Origin: JACJXF01 sp964349045
Lineage (GTDB): Bacteria > Bacteroidota > Bacteroidia > Bacteroidales > GCA-2748055
Length of the DNA stretch: 20,259 nucleotides
Direction of reading: 5' to 3'
NCBI GenBank assembly: GCA_964349045.1
Contig: CAYGFI010000084.1
Location: 1-20,259, forward strand
Both the position numbers and the translations under genes were made by a program. The notes under the pieces were generated by a model, which searched no databases, had not been told where the DNA came from, and saw only the letters and a list, made by a program, of their open reading frames with translations. Positions 8,923 through 15,362 of the stretch are shown here, one piece after another (positions within the stretch are counted from its first letter, which is position 1; the number at the start of each line of letters is the position of its first letter).

Positions 8923-9042
8923 TTAATAAGGAATTGGTAAATGGATATCCTGTGTTGAGAATCTGCCATCACTAAAGGACCAAAGCAACACTGTTCCTTC
9001 ACCAACATTTTTGTTAGTAAAATACCCGGTGTTCTGTGAAAA
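8923..9042 (-). pseudogene. Possible coding remnant with no start codon
   Basis: On the minus strand, 39 sense codons followed by TAA read like ordinary protein (for example YFTNKNVGEGTVLLWSFSDG and a PIPY end). The frame has no Met and is closed upstream by TGA at 9043-9045. Beyond that stop the same frame runs into the hairpin cluster. I do not recognise the family. It may be the 3' end of a gene whose front was lost or replaced by the hairpin element, or a chance open frame. Base composition resembles the neighbouring genes. Confidence 0.25.
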
Positions 9043-9093
9043 TCAATTTGAATCCGTTTGATAAATTTTTCTCTTGCGGCTGGAATGATATTG

Positions 9094-9220
9094 CCCTTTA
9101 AAGGGTATTATTGTTAAATTTAACACGCTCAGGGCGATGCCCTGAGCTTTGTTATTATGGGCCTTCAGCCCATTGTATTTGGCGGGAAGAATAATTTCTA
9201 TATGATCCAATAAATTGGAT
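9094..9220. repeat. REP-like cluster of four palindromes
   Basis: Four inverted repeats are packed in 127 bp: CCCTTTAAAGGG (9094-9105); GCTCAGGGC/GCCCTGAGC with a GAT loop (9127-9147), a perfect 9-bp stem; ATGGGC/GCCCAT with a 5-nt loop (9157-9173); and ATCCAAT/ATTGGAT with a 2-nt loop (9205-9220). No T-run follows them. Read on the minus strand they create a spurious 84-codon frame (9043-9297) containing GLKAHNNKAQGIALSV, a type of peptide I associate with intergenic hairpin elements in Bacteroidota genomes. This is the main content of the 525-bp gap between icd and dnaX. Confidence 0.7.
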
Positions 9221-9300
9221 TGTAGTAATTTTATTGTACTTCCAGGATTAATACCTGCAATCCGGGCAACCTTACTGTTTATTACATGGGAGAACAATTT

Positions 9301-9324
9301 TCAAATTGTCAAATTGTCAAATTA
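9301..9324. repeat. Three 8-bp direct repeats, TCAAATTG
   Basis: TCAAATTG at 9301-9308 and 9309-9316, then TCAAATTA at 9317-9324, lie 21 bp beyond the dnaX stop codon on the dnaX 3' side. The tract is too short to say more; it is another small tandem repeat at a gene end in this window. Confidence 0.6.
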
Positions 9325-9344
9325 CCTGATATCAGCCTGGCTAC

Positions 9345-11150
9345 CTATTCCAACTCCATGTTAAACTGTTGTTTGAGTTTGGTCAGAATGGGATTTTTGT
9401 TGCTCAGGTACTGCAATTTTTCCTCTGCCGTATACATTTTCTTTTTCCCGTCATCCATATTTTCTTCAATTAACACGGAAACATTTATGGAATCATTTAG
9501 TAGTTCTTTCCTGAGAAAAGCCTGGAGGTGAGCTTTAATATTGGTAGCAAAATCTTCTTTCTGTGTAGAATTCTCCAGCATAACTTCCACCAGGAATGCC
9601 GGTTTCAGAACAGGTGTCTTGCTCCTGAGAGCAATAGCCATCCTGGGTCTGTCTGCCTGAATGGTATTTGCAAAAATTTTCCATTTTTCTTCCAGTTGAA
9701 CCTGATCGAAAACTTCCTCACTGATGTCATTTTGTTCATCATCGGTCGATGTCTCTGAATCAGGATCAGTGATCTTAACGGGTTCTTCATCTGTTTCCGT
9801 TTTACCTGAAAGAACATCACGGATAGAAATATTATGCCGGGGCACAATATTCTTATGCGCATGACGGTCACTCATTTCTTCATCCGGTGGGGATTCCGGT
9901 ATAACAATACGGGATGGAGTTTCTCTTTTGATCTCCGGTGTTATAGCGGAACCATCATTATCCGGTTTTCGGTTTTTTTCTAATGGGATGGGATCAGCGG
10001 TCGGAAGAACAGAATGGATTATGTTTTCTTCATCAGACTTCAGGGATTTTTTTTTTAACCCGCTGGTATCGGCCATTTTCAGAAGAGCAAGTTCTACCAG
10101 TAAACGCTGATTGTGACTTGTTTTATAGTGATTATCCGTTTCGTTGCATATTTCAAGGGAGGAATAGAGAAAATCCACCGGACATTTTACTGACTGTTCA
10201 GTATAAAGTTTTCTGAGATTCTCGGAAACTTCAAGAAGTTTAATCGTTTCCGGGTTTTTCGATACCAGCAGATCCCTGAGATGATTAGCCAGCCCGTTAA
10301 TAAAATTGTGCCCATCAAAACCTTTGCTGATAATTTCATCCAATCCGAGAAGGCAATTTGTAATATCTCCAGCGAGAAGATTATCCGTCATTTTGAAATA
10401 ATATTCATAATCGAGAATATTTAAGTTATCGATAACTGATTGATAAACAATACTACTCCCGCTAAAAGAAACAACCTGGTCGAAAATAGACAAAGCATCG
10501 CGCATAGCGCCGTCGGACTTTTGCGCGATAACGTGAAGAGCTTCTGTCTCATAACTTATATTTTCGGCTTTTGCTATTTGTTCGAGGTATTTAATCGTAT
10601 CATCAATTTTGATACGGTTGAAGTCGAAAATCTGGCAACGGGAAAGAATAGTTGGAATAATCTTATGCTTTTCTGTCGTCGCAAGAATGAAAACAGCGTG
10701 AGCAGGTGGTTCCTCAAGGGTTTTCAGAAAAGCATTAAAAGCGCTCTGGGAAAGCATATGAACCTCATCGATGATGTAAACACTGTATTTTCCAATCTGT
10801 GGAGGTATTCTCACCTGCTCGGTAAGGGAACGGATATCTTCTACCGAATTGTTTGATGCAGCATCGAGTTCATGAATATTATAGGAGCGGCTTTCATTAA
10901 ATGACAGGCAGGATTCACATTCGTTGCAAGGTTCGGTTTCAGAAGTCGGATTTTTACAGTTTATGGTTTTGGCAAATATCCGGGCACAAGTTGTTTTACC
11001 AACACCCCTGGGGCCACAAAAAAGATAAGCATGACCGAGGTGGTTATTTTTAATAGCATTTTTTAACGTGGTTGTAATACTATTCTGCCCGACAACGCTT
11101 TTAAAGGTCTCCGGTCTGTATTTGCGGGCAGATACTATAAAATTATCCAT
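9345..11150 (-). CDS. dnaX: DNA polymerase III subunit tau (and possibly gamma)
   Basis: Clamp-loader ATPase of the replisome, 601 residues for the full tau form. Visible motifs: Walker A GPRGVGKT (46-53), zinc-binding Cys65, Cys75, Cys78 and Cys81, Walker B IIDE (126-129), sensor 1 ATT (157-159) and the SRC arginine-finger motif (170-172). AAA+ domains I-II and collar domain III run to about residue 364. A charged, acidic linker follows (about 370-486), then a folded C-terminal region (487-601) expected to contact polymerase alpha and helicase. An A10 tract encodes Leu365-Lys366-368 exactly at the boundary between domain III and the linker. The ATG start fits the conserved VSARKYRPETF beginning. 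It is divergent from the PHP gene; no clear promoter is seen. Confidence 0.96.
   Translation of the reverse strand: MDNFIVSARKYRPETFKSVVGQNSITTTLKNAIKNNHLGHAYLFCGPRGVGKTTCARIFAKTINCKNPTSETEPCNECESCLSFNESRSYNIHELDAASNNSVEDIRSLTEQVRIPPQIGKYSVYIIDEVHMLSQSAFNAFLKTLEEPPAHAVFILATTEKHKIIPTILSRCQIFDFNRIKIDDTIKYLEQIAKAENISYETEALHVIAQKSDGAMRDALSIFDQVVSFSGSSIVYQSVIDNLNILDYEYYFKMTDNLLAGDITNCLLGLDEIISKGFDGHNFINGLANHLRDLLVSKNPETIKLLEVSENLRKLYTEQSVKCPVDFLYSSLEICNETDNHYKTSHNQRLLVELALLKMADTSGLKKKSLKSDEENIIHSVLPTADPIPLEKNRKPDNDGSAITPEIKRETPSRIVIPESPPDEEMSDRHAHKNIVPRHNISIRDVLSGKTETDEEPVKITDPDSETSTDDEQNDISEEVFDQVQLEEKWKIFANTIQADRPRMAIALRSKTPVLKPAFLVEVMLENSTQKEDFATNIKAHLQAFLRKELLNDSINVSVLIEENMDDGKKKMYTAEEKLQYLSNKNPILTKLKQQFNMELE
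10033..10058 (-). promoter_or_regulatory. Putative dnaX slippage (frameshift) site making gamma
   Basis: Ten consecutive A (minus strand; T at 10047-10056) are read TTA AAA AAA AAA in frame zero, with the A_AAA_AAA pattern suited to -1 ribosomal or transcriptional slippage. The -1 frame (also an A11 transcript) continues I-P-E-V and stops at TGA 10033-10035, giving about 372 residues. The other frame (A9 transcript) continues N-P and stops at TGA 10040-10042, giving about 369. Both products would keep domains I-III and lose the tau tail, as gamma does in E. coli and Thermus thermophilus. That slippage occurs is inference. Confidence 0.6.
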
Positions 11151-11301
11151 AATTAATTTAATGTTTTCGATTCTAAAGATACGATTTTATGTTTTTTTTT
11201 AAGGATGAAACGAAAATAATTTTGAATTTGCCGGAAAAAGAAAAGTGAATCTTCAGAACCATACCTGACTTCATATTAATGAATTTATTTCGTTTTTTAA
11301 A

Positions 11302-11309
11302 TATCTTTG
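11302..11309 (+). promoter_or_regulatory. Possible -7 promoter element of the PHP gene
   Basis: TATCTTTG matches TAnnTTTG, 74 bp upstream of the ATG at 11384. No TTTG is seen at the usual -33 spacing. It lies in the 233-bp divergent gap between dnaX and this gene. Confidence 0.42.
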
Positions 11310-11383
11310 TGTGAAGCAATAATAATACCTGCTAAAATTTAAATTCAGGATAGCCAATATCAAGTGTTTTAAAAAAGTGTATC

Positions 11384-12445
11384 ATGAATAAACTTATAGT
11401 TATTTTATTATTTCTGGCATTTCCAGGGGTAAATGGTTTTGGTCAGAGGAAAATTGTCAACCTACCGGATCTTCCAGGATTCGTGACCCTGAAGTGCGAT
11501 TTTCATATGCATACTGTTTTTTCAGATGGTGATGTATGGCCAACAGCCAGAATTAATGAAGCGATGCGTGATGGTCTTGATGCCATTTCTATAACTGACC
11601 ATATTGAGTATGTCCCAAAAAAGGATTTTATCCCTGTTGACTACAATGCTGCCTGGAAAATAGGTGAAGTTTATGCCCGTGAAAAGAATCTTATACTTGT
11701 GCATGGTACTGAGATCACAAGAAAAATGCCTCCCGGGCATTTTAATGCTTTGTTTATTACGGATGCATCACTTATTGCAAAAGATTCGGTCTGGGATTCC
11801 TTTGAAGCAGCTATAAACCAGGGCGCTTTTTTGCAATGGAATCATCCGGGCTGGAAGGCCCAGCAACCTGATGGTATTCCCGTTATGAATGATATAACCG
11901 AAGAACTTATAAATAGAGGATGGCTTCATGGGATCGAATTTTTTAACGAATCAGAGTATTATCCCGAAGTTTTGACGTTTTGTCAACAGTATAATCTGGC
12001 GGTTATGGGCAATAGTGATGTCCATGGCAATATAAGTGAGATTTACCGGGAACCGGAAAACCCGAACAGACCCATGACCCTGGTTTTTGCAAAGGAAAAA
12101 AGTCATGATTCCCTGAAAGAGGCTTTGTTTGCCGGTCGTACTTTGGTATATTTCAGGGATATGCTGGCAGGTAAAGAGGAATATGCTAAACCTTTTTTTT
12201 ATAAATGTATATCGGTTGGGAAACCCTATTACCAGAATGACAAAGACATATATTTTGAAGTTTCAAACCTTTCAGACATTCCATTCTATCTTATTAATGG
12301 TCCGGCCAATGCTCCGGAATCAATTACATTTCCTGCTAATTCAGTTACCAGGGTAGTTGTCGGTAAAAAGCTTACGACTCCTTTGGTTTATGAAGTTAGG
12401 AACGTTCTTACCGGCACAAATGAGTTACTGAAAATTGAATTATAA
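11384..12445 (+). CDS. Exported PHP-domain metal-dependent phosphoesterase
   Basis: A 353-residue protein with a signal peptide (MNKLIVILLFLAFPGVNGFG, residues 1-20), so probably periplasmic. The PHP domain keeps the metal-ligand pattern: His41 and His43 in DFHMHTVFSDGD, Asp48, His73 in ITDH, Glu110 in HGTEIT, His119, His154 in WNHPGW, and Asp212 and His214 in GNSDVHGN. PHP enzymes hydrolyse phosphomonoesters or phosphodiesters (histidinol phosphatase, nucleotide phosphodiesterases, polymerase proofreading); the substrate here cannot be named. About 90 C-terminal residues beyond the PHP core (about 265-353) form a separate beta-rich region. It stands alone on the plus strand and converges on a PstS-like gene 45 bp away. 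Coupling to phosphate scavenging is a guess from that neighbour. Confidence 0.9.
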   Translation: MNKLIVILLFLAFPGVNGFGQRKIVNLPDLPGFVTLKCDFHMHTVFSDGDVWPTARINEAMRDGLDAISITDHIEYVPKKDFIPVDYNAAWKIGEVYAREKNLILVHGTEITRKMPPGHFNALFITDASLIAKDSVWDSFEAAINQGAFLQWNHPGWKAQQPDGIPVMNDITEELINRGWLHGIEFFNESEYYPEVLTFCQQYNLAVMGNSDVHGNISEIYREPENPNRPMTLVFAKEKSHDSLKEALFAGRTLVYFRDMLAGKEEYAKPFFYKCISVGKPYYQNDKDIYFEVSNLSDIPFYLINGPANAPESITFPANSVTRVVVGKKLTTPLVYEVRNVLTGTNELLKIEL

Positions 12446-12490
12446 TAATTGACATAGATCGACCTTAGTTTTTCCTAAAAGATCAATCTG

Positions 12491-13486
12491 TTAATAGTAG
12501 GGAATATAACCACTTTCACTTATAACATTTTGACCCTGGGTCGTTAAAAGCAACTGATATAATTTGAATGCTGTGGATGTCGTATCCAGATCGCTTCGAA
12601 TTACAGCATAAACATCGGTAGTATAAGGATATTCATTATTTTTAAGTGTTGTGAATTCCGGAAATACCCCATCAACAGCAAGTAATTTTATGCTATCGCT
12701 TCGTATCATAAACTGGGTGTAAAAATAAACTGAATATCCCAGGCCATTTTTGTCATATTCGATCCGGTTTACCAGGCCCATCATTCCCTCTACAATCATA
12801 TCCGGTAAGTTTATCATTGTCAGATCTTTCATAACCAGTGATTCCATTAGTTCCTGGCTTCCGCTATTTCTGTCCCTCATATAGGGTTGTATCCTGATAT
12901 CTGAGCCACCAACCTGGTTCCAGCGGGTAATCTGCCCGGTGTAAATATCCTGTATCTGTTTTGTGGTTAATGAATTAACAGTATTATTAATATTCGCCAG
13001 AAAAATAAAAGCATCCAGTGCTATGGGAGTCTCTATTAAATTGACCTCAAGACTGTCGGCCAGATGTATTTCATCTTTAGATGCAGTCCGTGCGACAAGG
13101 ATCAAATCAGTGTATTTATTAATAAGGTTAACAAAGGAGCTATGTGTCCCAAAGTGGTGGATTTTCTCAAAAATAAATCTGGCAACCTCAGGATTTTTAT
13201 CTGCTGCAGGTGCCAGGTGGTATGGGTATTCCGTCCACCACATAATTGGAGAGTAAATCCAGTTACATTCCACATTAAACAGTCTGGAAGCAATCAATAT
13301 CTGTAATGGTTCTGTCGATGTAGACCCGTCAACTTTTGGATAATTAGCCAAAGTAAGGTTTTCAATATAAAACCTTCCCAAAGCACGGTCATCATCCGGG
13401 GAATCATCACAACCTGTAAACAGGATTATTACAAGAAATCCTAATAAATAAACCGTGTTTGTGAGATAAAAAAAGAATGGTTTCAT
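12491..13486 (-). CDS. PstS-like phosphate-binding lipoprotein, orphan
   Basis: A 331-residue solute-binding protein of the PstS / PBP-like_2 type. I start it at the ATG at 13484-13486; the longer frame begins with TTG at 13510 and adds 8 residues with no better support. A hydrophobic leader ends in LFTGC, so Cys26 is the likely lipidation site, followed by the acid-rich DDSPDDD. PstS-family signs are VDGSTSTEPL near the mature N-terminus (phosphate-loop type), TGQITRWNQVGG, RDRNSGSQ and a GLGYSVYFY segment. It probably binds phosphate or a related oxyanion at an outer membrane or in the periplasm. No pstC, pstA, pstB or phoU is adjacent, so a role as a free binder or sensor is possible. The acidic run after Cys resembles the surface-export signal known for Bacteroidota lipoproteins. 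Confidence 0.85.
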   Translation of the reverse strand: MKPFFFYLTNTVYLLGFLVIILFTGCDDSPDDDRALGRFYIENLTLANYPKVDGSTSTEPLQILIASRLFNVECNWIYSPIMWWTEYPYHLAPAADKNPEVARFIFEKIHHFGTHSSFVNLINKYTDLILVARTASKDEIHLADSLEVNLIETPIALDAFIFLANINNTVNSLTTKQIQDIYTGQITRWNQVGGSDIRIQPYMRDRNSGSQELMESLVMKDLTMINLPDMIVEGMMGLVNRIEYDKNGLGYSVYFYTQFMIRSDSIKLLAVDGVFPEFTTLKNNEYPYTTDVYAVIRSDLDTTSTAFKLYQLLLTTQGQNVISESGYIPYY

Positions 13487-13687
13487 AGCAAGGTATATTA
13501 TTATGTGCAATAAATTAGTTCGGTTGGTTATTCAGGTTCAAAATAATTCGCTTTTCAGGAATAAAAATATGTATAATAAAATTACAAATCTTTATAAAAC
13601 TCTCTAATCGAAAATAAATAAAATATCATGCTTTGTATAATTTTTCATATTGAGTGTATAAAGGATCCAACAAGAAGTTAAAATTGT

Positions 13688-13718
13688 TTTGATTATTTGT
13701 AAAATATTCCTACTTTTG
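13688..13718 (+). promoter_or_regulatory. Bacteroidota-type promoter of rpsF-rpsR-rplI
   Basis: TTTG (13688-13691), a 19-bp spacer, then TACTTTTG (13711-13718) match the Bacteroidota housekeeping pattern TTTG-N19-21-TAnnTTTG. Transcription should start near 13725, leaving a leader of under 30 nt before the rpsF ATG. This is the clearest promoter in the window. Confidence 0.82.
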
Positions 13719-13752
13719 CACACATTTTTTTATAAACCATAAACAACAGATC

Positions 13753-14106
13753 ATGTTAAATCAGTACGAAACCGTTTTCATTTCAACTCCCGTTTTGTCT
13801 GAAGTTCAGATGAAGGAAGCGGTAGAAAAGTTCAAGACTGTGATCACCGACAATGGAGGTGAGATAGTACAGGAAGAGAACTGGGGTCTGAAAAAGCTGG
13901 CTTACCCCATCCAGAAAAAATCCACAGGATTTTATTATATGTTTGAGTACCGTGCACCGGGCGAGCTCGTTGAAAAACTTGAGCTCCAGTTCAGAAGGGA
14001 CGAAAGAATTATTCGTTTCCTGACCATGAAGATGGATAAATATGCTGTAGAATACAGCGAAAAGAAAAAAGCCAGAAAAGAAACTAAAAAAGAAACGGAG
14101 AACTAA
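13753..14106 (+). CDS. rpsF: 30S ribosomal protein S6
   Basis: A 117-residue S6, normal for the family. It begins MLNQYETVFI and keeps ENWGLKKLAYPI and the RRDERIIRFLTMK strand, followed by a Lys/Glu-rich tail (YSEKKKARKETKKETEN). S6 pairs with S18 on the central domain of 16S rRNA. It is the first gene of the operon behind the promoter at 13688. Its stop is 3 nt before the rpsR start, so translation is probably coupled. No Shine-Dalgarno sequence is obvious in the short AT-rich leader. Confidence 0.98.
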   Translation: MLNQYETVFISTPVLSEVQMKEAVEKFKTVITDNGGEIVQEENWGLKKLAYPIQKKSTGFYYMFEYRAPGELVEKLELQFRRDERIIRFLTMKMDKYAVEYSEKKKARKETKKETEN

Positions 14107-14109
14107 GCC

Positions 14110-14379
14110 ATGGCACAGAATGCATCAGAAATAAGATATCTGACCCCACCAACGGTTGAGATTAAAAAGAAAAAGTATTGCCGGTTCAGGAAAAATAAAA
14201 TCAAATATGTTGATTACAAAGATCCTGAATTCCTTAAAAAATTCCTTAACGAACAAGGTAAGATACTCCCCCGCAGACTAACAGGTACTTCACTGAAATT
14301 TCAGAGAAAAGTATCAACTGCTATTAAAAGAGCCCGACATATTGCTCTTTTACCCTATGTTACCGATTTGTTAAAATAA
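14110..14379 (+). CDS. rpsR: 30S ribosomal protein S18
   Basis: An 89-residue S18. Its core KKKYCRFRKNKIKYVDYKD and the C-terminal RLTGTSLKFQRKVSTAIKRA are typical of the family. It binds the 16S rRNA platform as a heterodimer with S6, whose gene lies immediately upstream with only GCC between stop and start. The spacing suggests coupled translation, giving equal amounts of the two partners. It has no Shine-Dalgarno sequence of its own. Confidence 0.98.
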   Translation: MAQNASEIRYLTPPTVEIKKKKYCRFRKNKIKYVDYKDPEFLKKFLNEQGKILPRRLTGTSLKFQRKVSTAIKRARHIALLPYVTDLLK

Positions 14380-14384
14380 ACTAC

Positions 14385-14390
14385 GGAGGA
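14385..14390 (+). promoter_or_regulatory. Strong Shine-Dalgarno sequence for rplI
   Basis: GGAGGA with a 6-nt spacer to the rplI ATG at 14397. It stands out because other starts in this window show little or no Shine-Dalgarno match, as is usual in Bacteroidota. Confidence 0.8.
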
Positions 14391-14396
14391 TAAGAA

Positions 14397-14843
14397 ATGG
14401 AAATTATTTTAAAACAGGACGTCACCAATATCGGACATAAAGACGATATCATTAACGTTAAGAACGGCTATGCCAGGAATTACCTGATCCCAAAGGGAAT
14501 GGCTATAACTGCTACTCCTTCAGCAAAGAAAATGCATGCTGAAACAATGCGCCAGAGAGTTCATAAGGAAGAAAAATTACGCGAAGAAGCACACGTTTTT
14601 GCTAAACAACTCGAAGGTATAAGTCTCGAAATCGGAGCTAAAACCAGTACCAAAGGTAAAATCTTCGGCTCAGTAAATACCATTCAGATTGCTGAAGCTC
14701 TTACTGAGAAAGGTTTTAATATCGACCGGAAAAACATCAGCATCAAAGAAGATCTGATCAAAGAGGTTGGAAAATACACGGCAACTGTAAGACTACACAG
14801 GGATGTAAAAGTTGAGATTCCTTTTGAGATCAAAGCTGAATAA
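14397..14843 (+). CDS. rplI: 50S ribosomal protein L9
   Basis: A 148-residue L9, the standard length. The N-terminal 23S rRNA-binding domain starts MEIILKQDVTNIGHKDDI and carries the signature NGYARNYLIPKGMA. A long connecting helix (about 40-75, rich in Lys, Glu and Ala) leads to the C-terminal domain (about 78-148, with TKGKIFGSVNTIQIAEAL). It is the last gene of the S6-S18-L9 operon; a terminator follows 25 bp after the stop. Confidence 0.98.
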   Translation: MEIILKQDVTNIGHKDDIINVKNGYARNYLIPKGMAITATPSAKKMHAETMRQRVHKEEKLREEAHVFAKQLEGISLEIGAKTSTKGKIFGSVNTIQIAEALTEKGFNIDRKNISIKEDLIKEVGKYTATVRLHRDVKVEIPFEIKAE

Positions 14844-14868
14844 CCGATTTACTTTTAAGAATCTAATA

Positions 14869-14897
14869 AGGGTGGCCCGAAAGCCTCCCTTTTTTTT
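14869..14897 (+). terminator. Intrinsic terminator of the rpsF operon
   Basis: An 8-bp stem with one T-T mismatch, AGGGTGGC (14869-14876) and GCCTCCCT (14883-14890), has a 6-nt loop and is followed by eight T (14890-14897). It ends the plus-strand ribosomal operon and touches the stop codon of the convergent ridA gene. On the minus strand no T-run follows the stem, so it probably works in one direction only. Confidence 0.85.
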
Positions 14898-15273
14898 ATT
14901 TAGCTGCAATCGTCTCTATCTCAACCGACGCTCCCATCGGCAGATCTCTTACCGCGTAAGCGGCGCGTGCAGGCTGATTTTCAGTGTAAAACCGGCTGTA
15001 AACTTCATTCATCGACTGAAAATCCGTGATTTCCTCCAACAGAACGGTCGATTTTACCACATCACTGAAGCTGTATCCGGCTTCGGTGAGGATGGCCTCA
15101 ATATTCTTAAATACCTGTTCAGTTTGTTCCTTAATTCCGCCTGGCACAAGTTTTCCTGTTGCCGGATCCAGTGGAATCTGCCCCGAAATAAAAAGCATTC
15201 CTTTTACTTCAATTGCTTGTGAATAAGGACCGATGGCTTTTGGGGCCTTGTTTGTTTCTATTATTCTTTTCAT
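14896..15273 (-). CDS. ridA: RidA family reactive enamine/imine deaminase
   Basis: A 125-residue trimeric cytosolic enzyme that hydrolyses 2-aminoacrylate and related enamines or imines made by PLP enzymes, protecting those enzymes from damage. Signature elements are APKAIGPYSQA near the N-terminus, ISGQIPLDP, and PARAAYAVRDLPMGASVEIE, which carries the carboxylate-binding Arg and the conserved Glu. The length is typical. It lies downstream of lptD on the same strand across an 87-bp gap filled by an octamer array; co-transcription is possible, and no TAnnTTTG is seen in the gap. Its stop codon overlaps the terminator of the convergent ribosomal operon. Confidence 0.96.
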   Translation of the reverse strand: MKRIIETNKAPKAIGPYSQAIEVKGMLFISGQIPLDPATGKLVPGGIKEQTEQVFKNIEAILTEAGYSFSDVVKSTVLLEEITDFQSMNEVYSRFYTENQPARAAYAVRDLPMGASVEIETIAAK

Positions 15274-15279
15274 GGTTTT

Positions 15280-15335
15280 ATTTGGGCGAATGGGTTTATG
15301 AGTGAATGGGTAATTGGGTAAATGGGTGAATGAGT
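15280..15335. repeat. Array of seven octamers, GAATGGGT-type
   Basis: Seven 8-bp units without gaps: ATTTGGGC, TTATGAGT placed third, and GAATGGGT, AATTGGGT, AAATGGGT, GAATGAGT variants around them. From 15288 the order is GAATGGGT, TTATGAGT, GAATGGGT, AATTGGGT, AAATGGGT, GAATGAGT. The array fills the lptD-ridA gap and starts 7 bp upstream of the ridA ATG, so it would lie in the ridA leader. Confidence 0.82.
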
Positions 15336-15343
15336 TAAGAGAA

Positions 15344-15362
15344 TTACAAACTTTATGAACTT
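15344..15362. repeat. Second copy of the AACTTTATG-type repeat
   Basis: TTACAAACTTTATGAACTT is made of the same 9-bp units as 3279-3315 and shares the exact 15-mer AAACTTTATGAACTT. It lies 8 bp after the octamer array, in the same plus-strand order and orientation as at the first site, and runs into the lptD stop codon (15361-15363). Confidence 0.7.

Noticed and set aside
9043..9297. 84-codon minus-strand open frame
   Set aside because: Most of it is the translation of the palindrome cluster, which explains the sequence better as non-coding DNA.
12446..12490. Possible bidirectional terminator between the PHP and PstS-like genes
   Set aside because: Only a 4-bp TTAG/CTAA stem around a T5 run can be formed, too weak to support.
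13487..13510. TTG start at 13510 for the PstS-like gene
   Set aside because: The ATG at 13486 begins a normal lipoprotein leader; the extra 8 residues add no signal feature and there is no ribosome-binding site.
13719..13752. S6:S18-binding leader for autoregulation of rpsF
   Set aside because: The leader is under 35 nt, AT-rich, without the CCG bulge motif or a hairpin, so the known leader is not present here.
14812..15222. 136-codon plus-strand open frame
   Set aside because: It overlaps the end of rplI, the terminator and the opposite strand of ridA, and its sequence lacks protein-like character.
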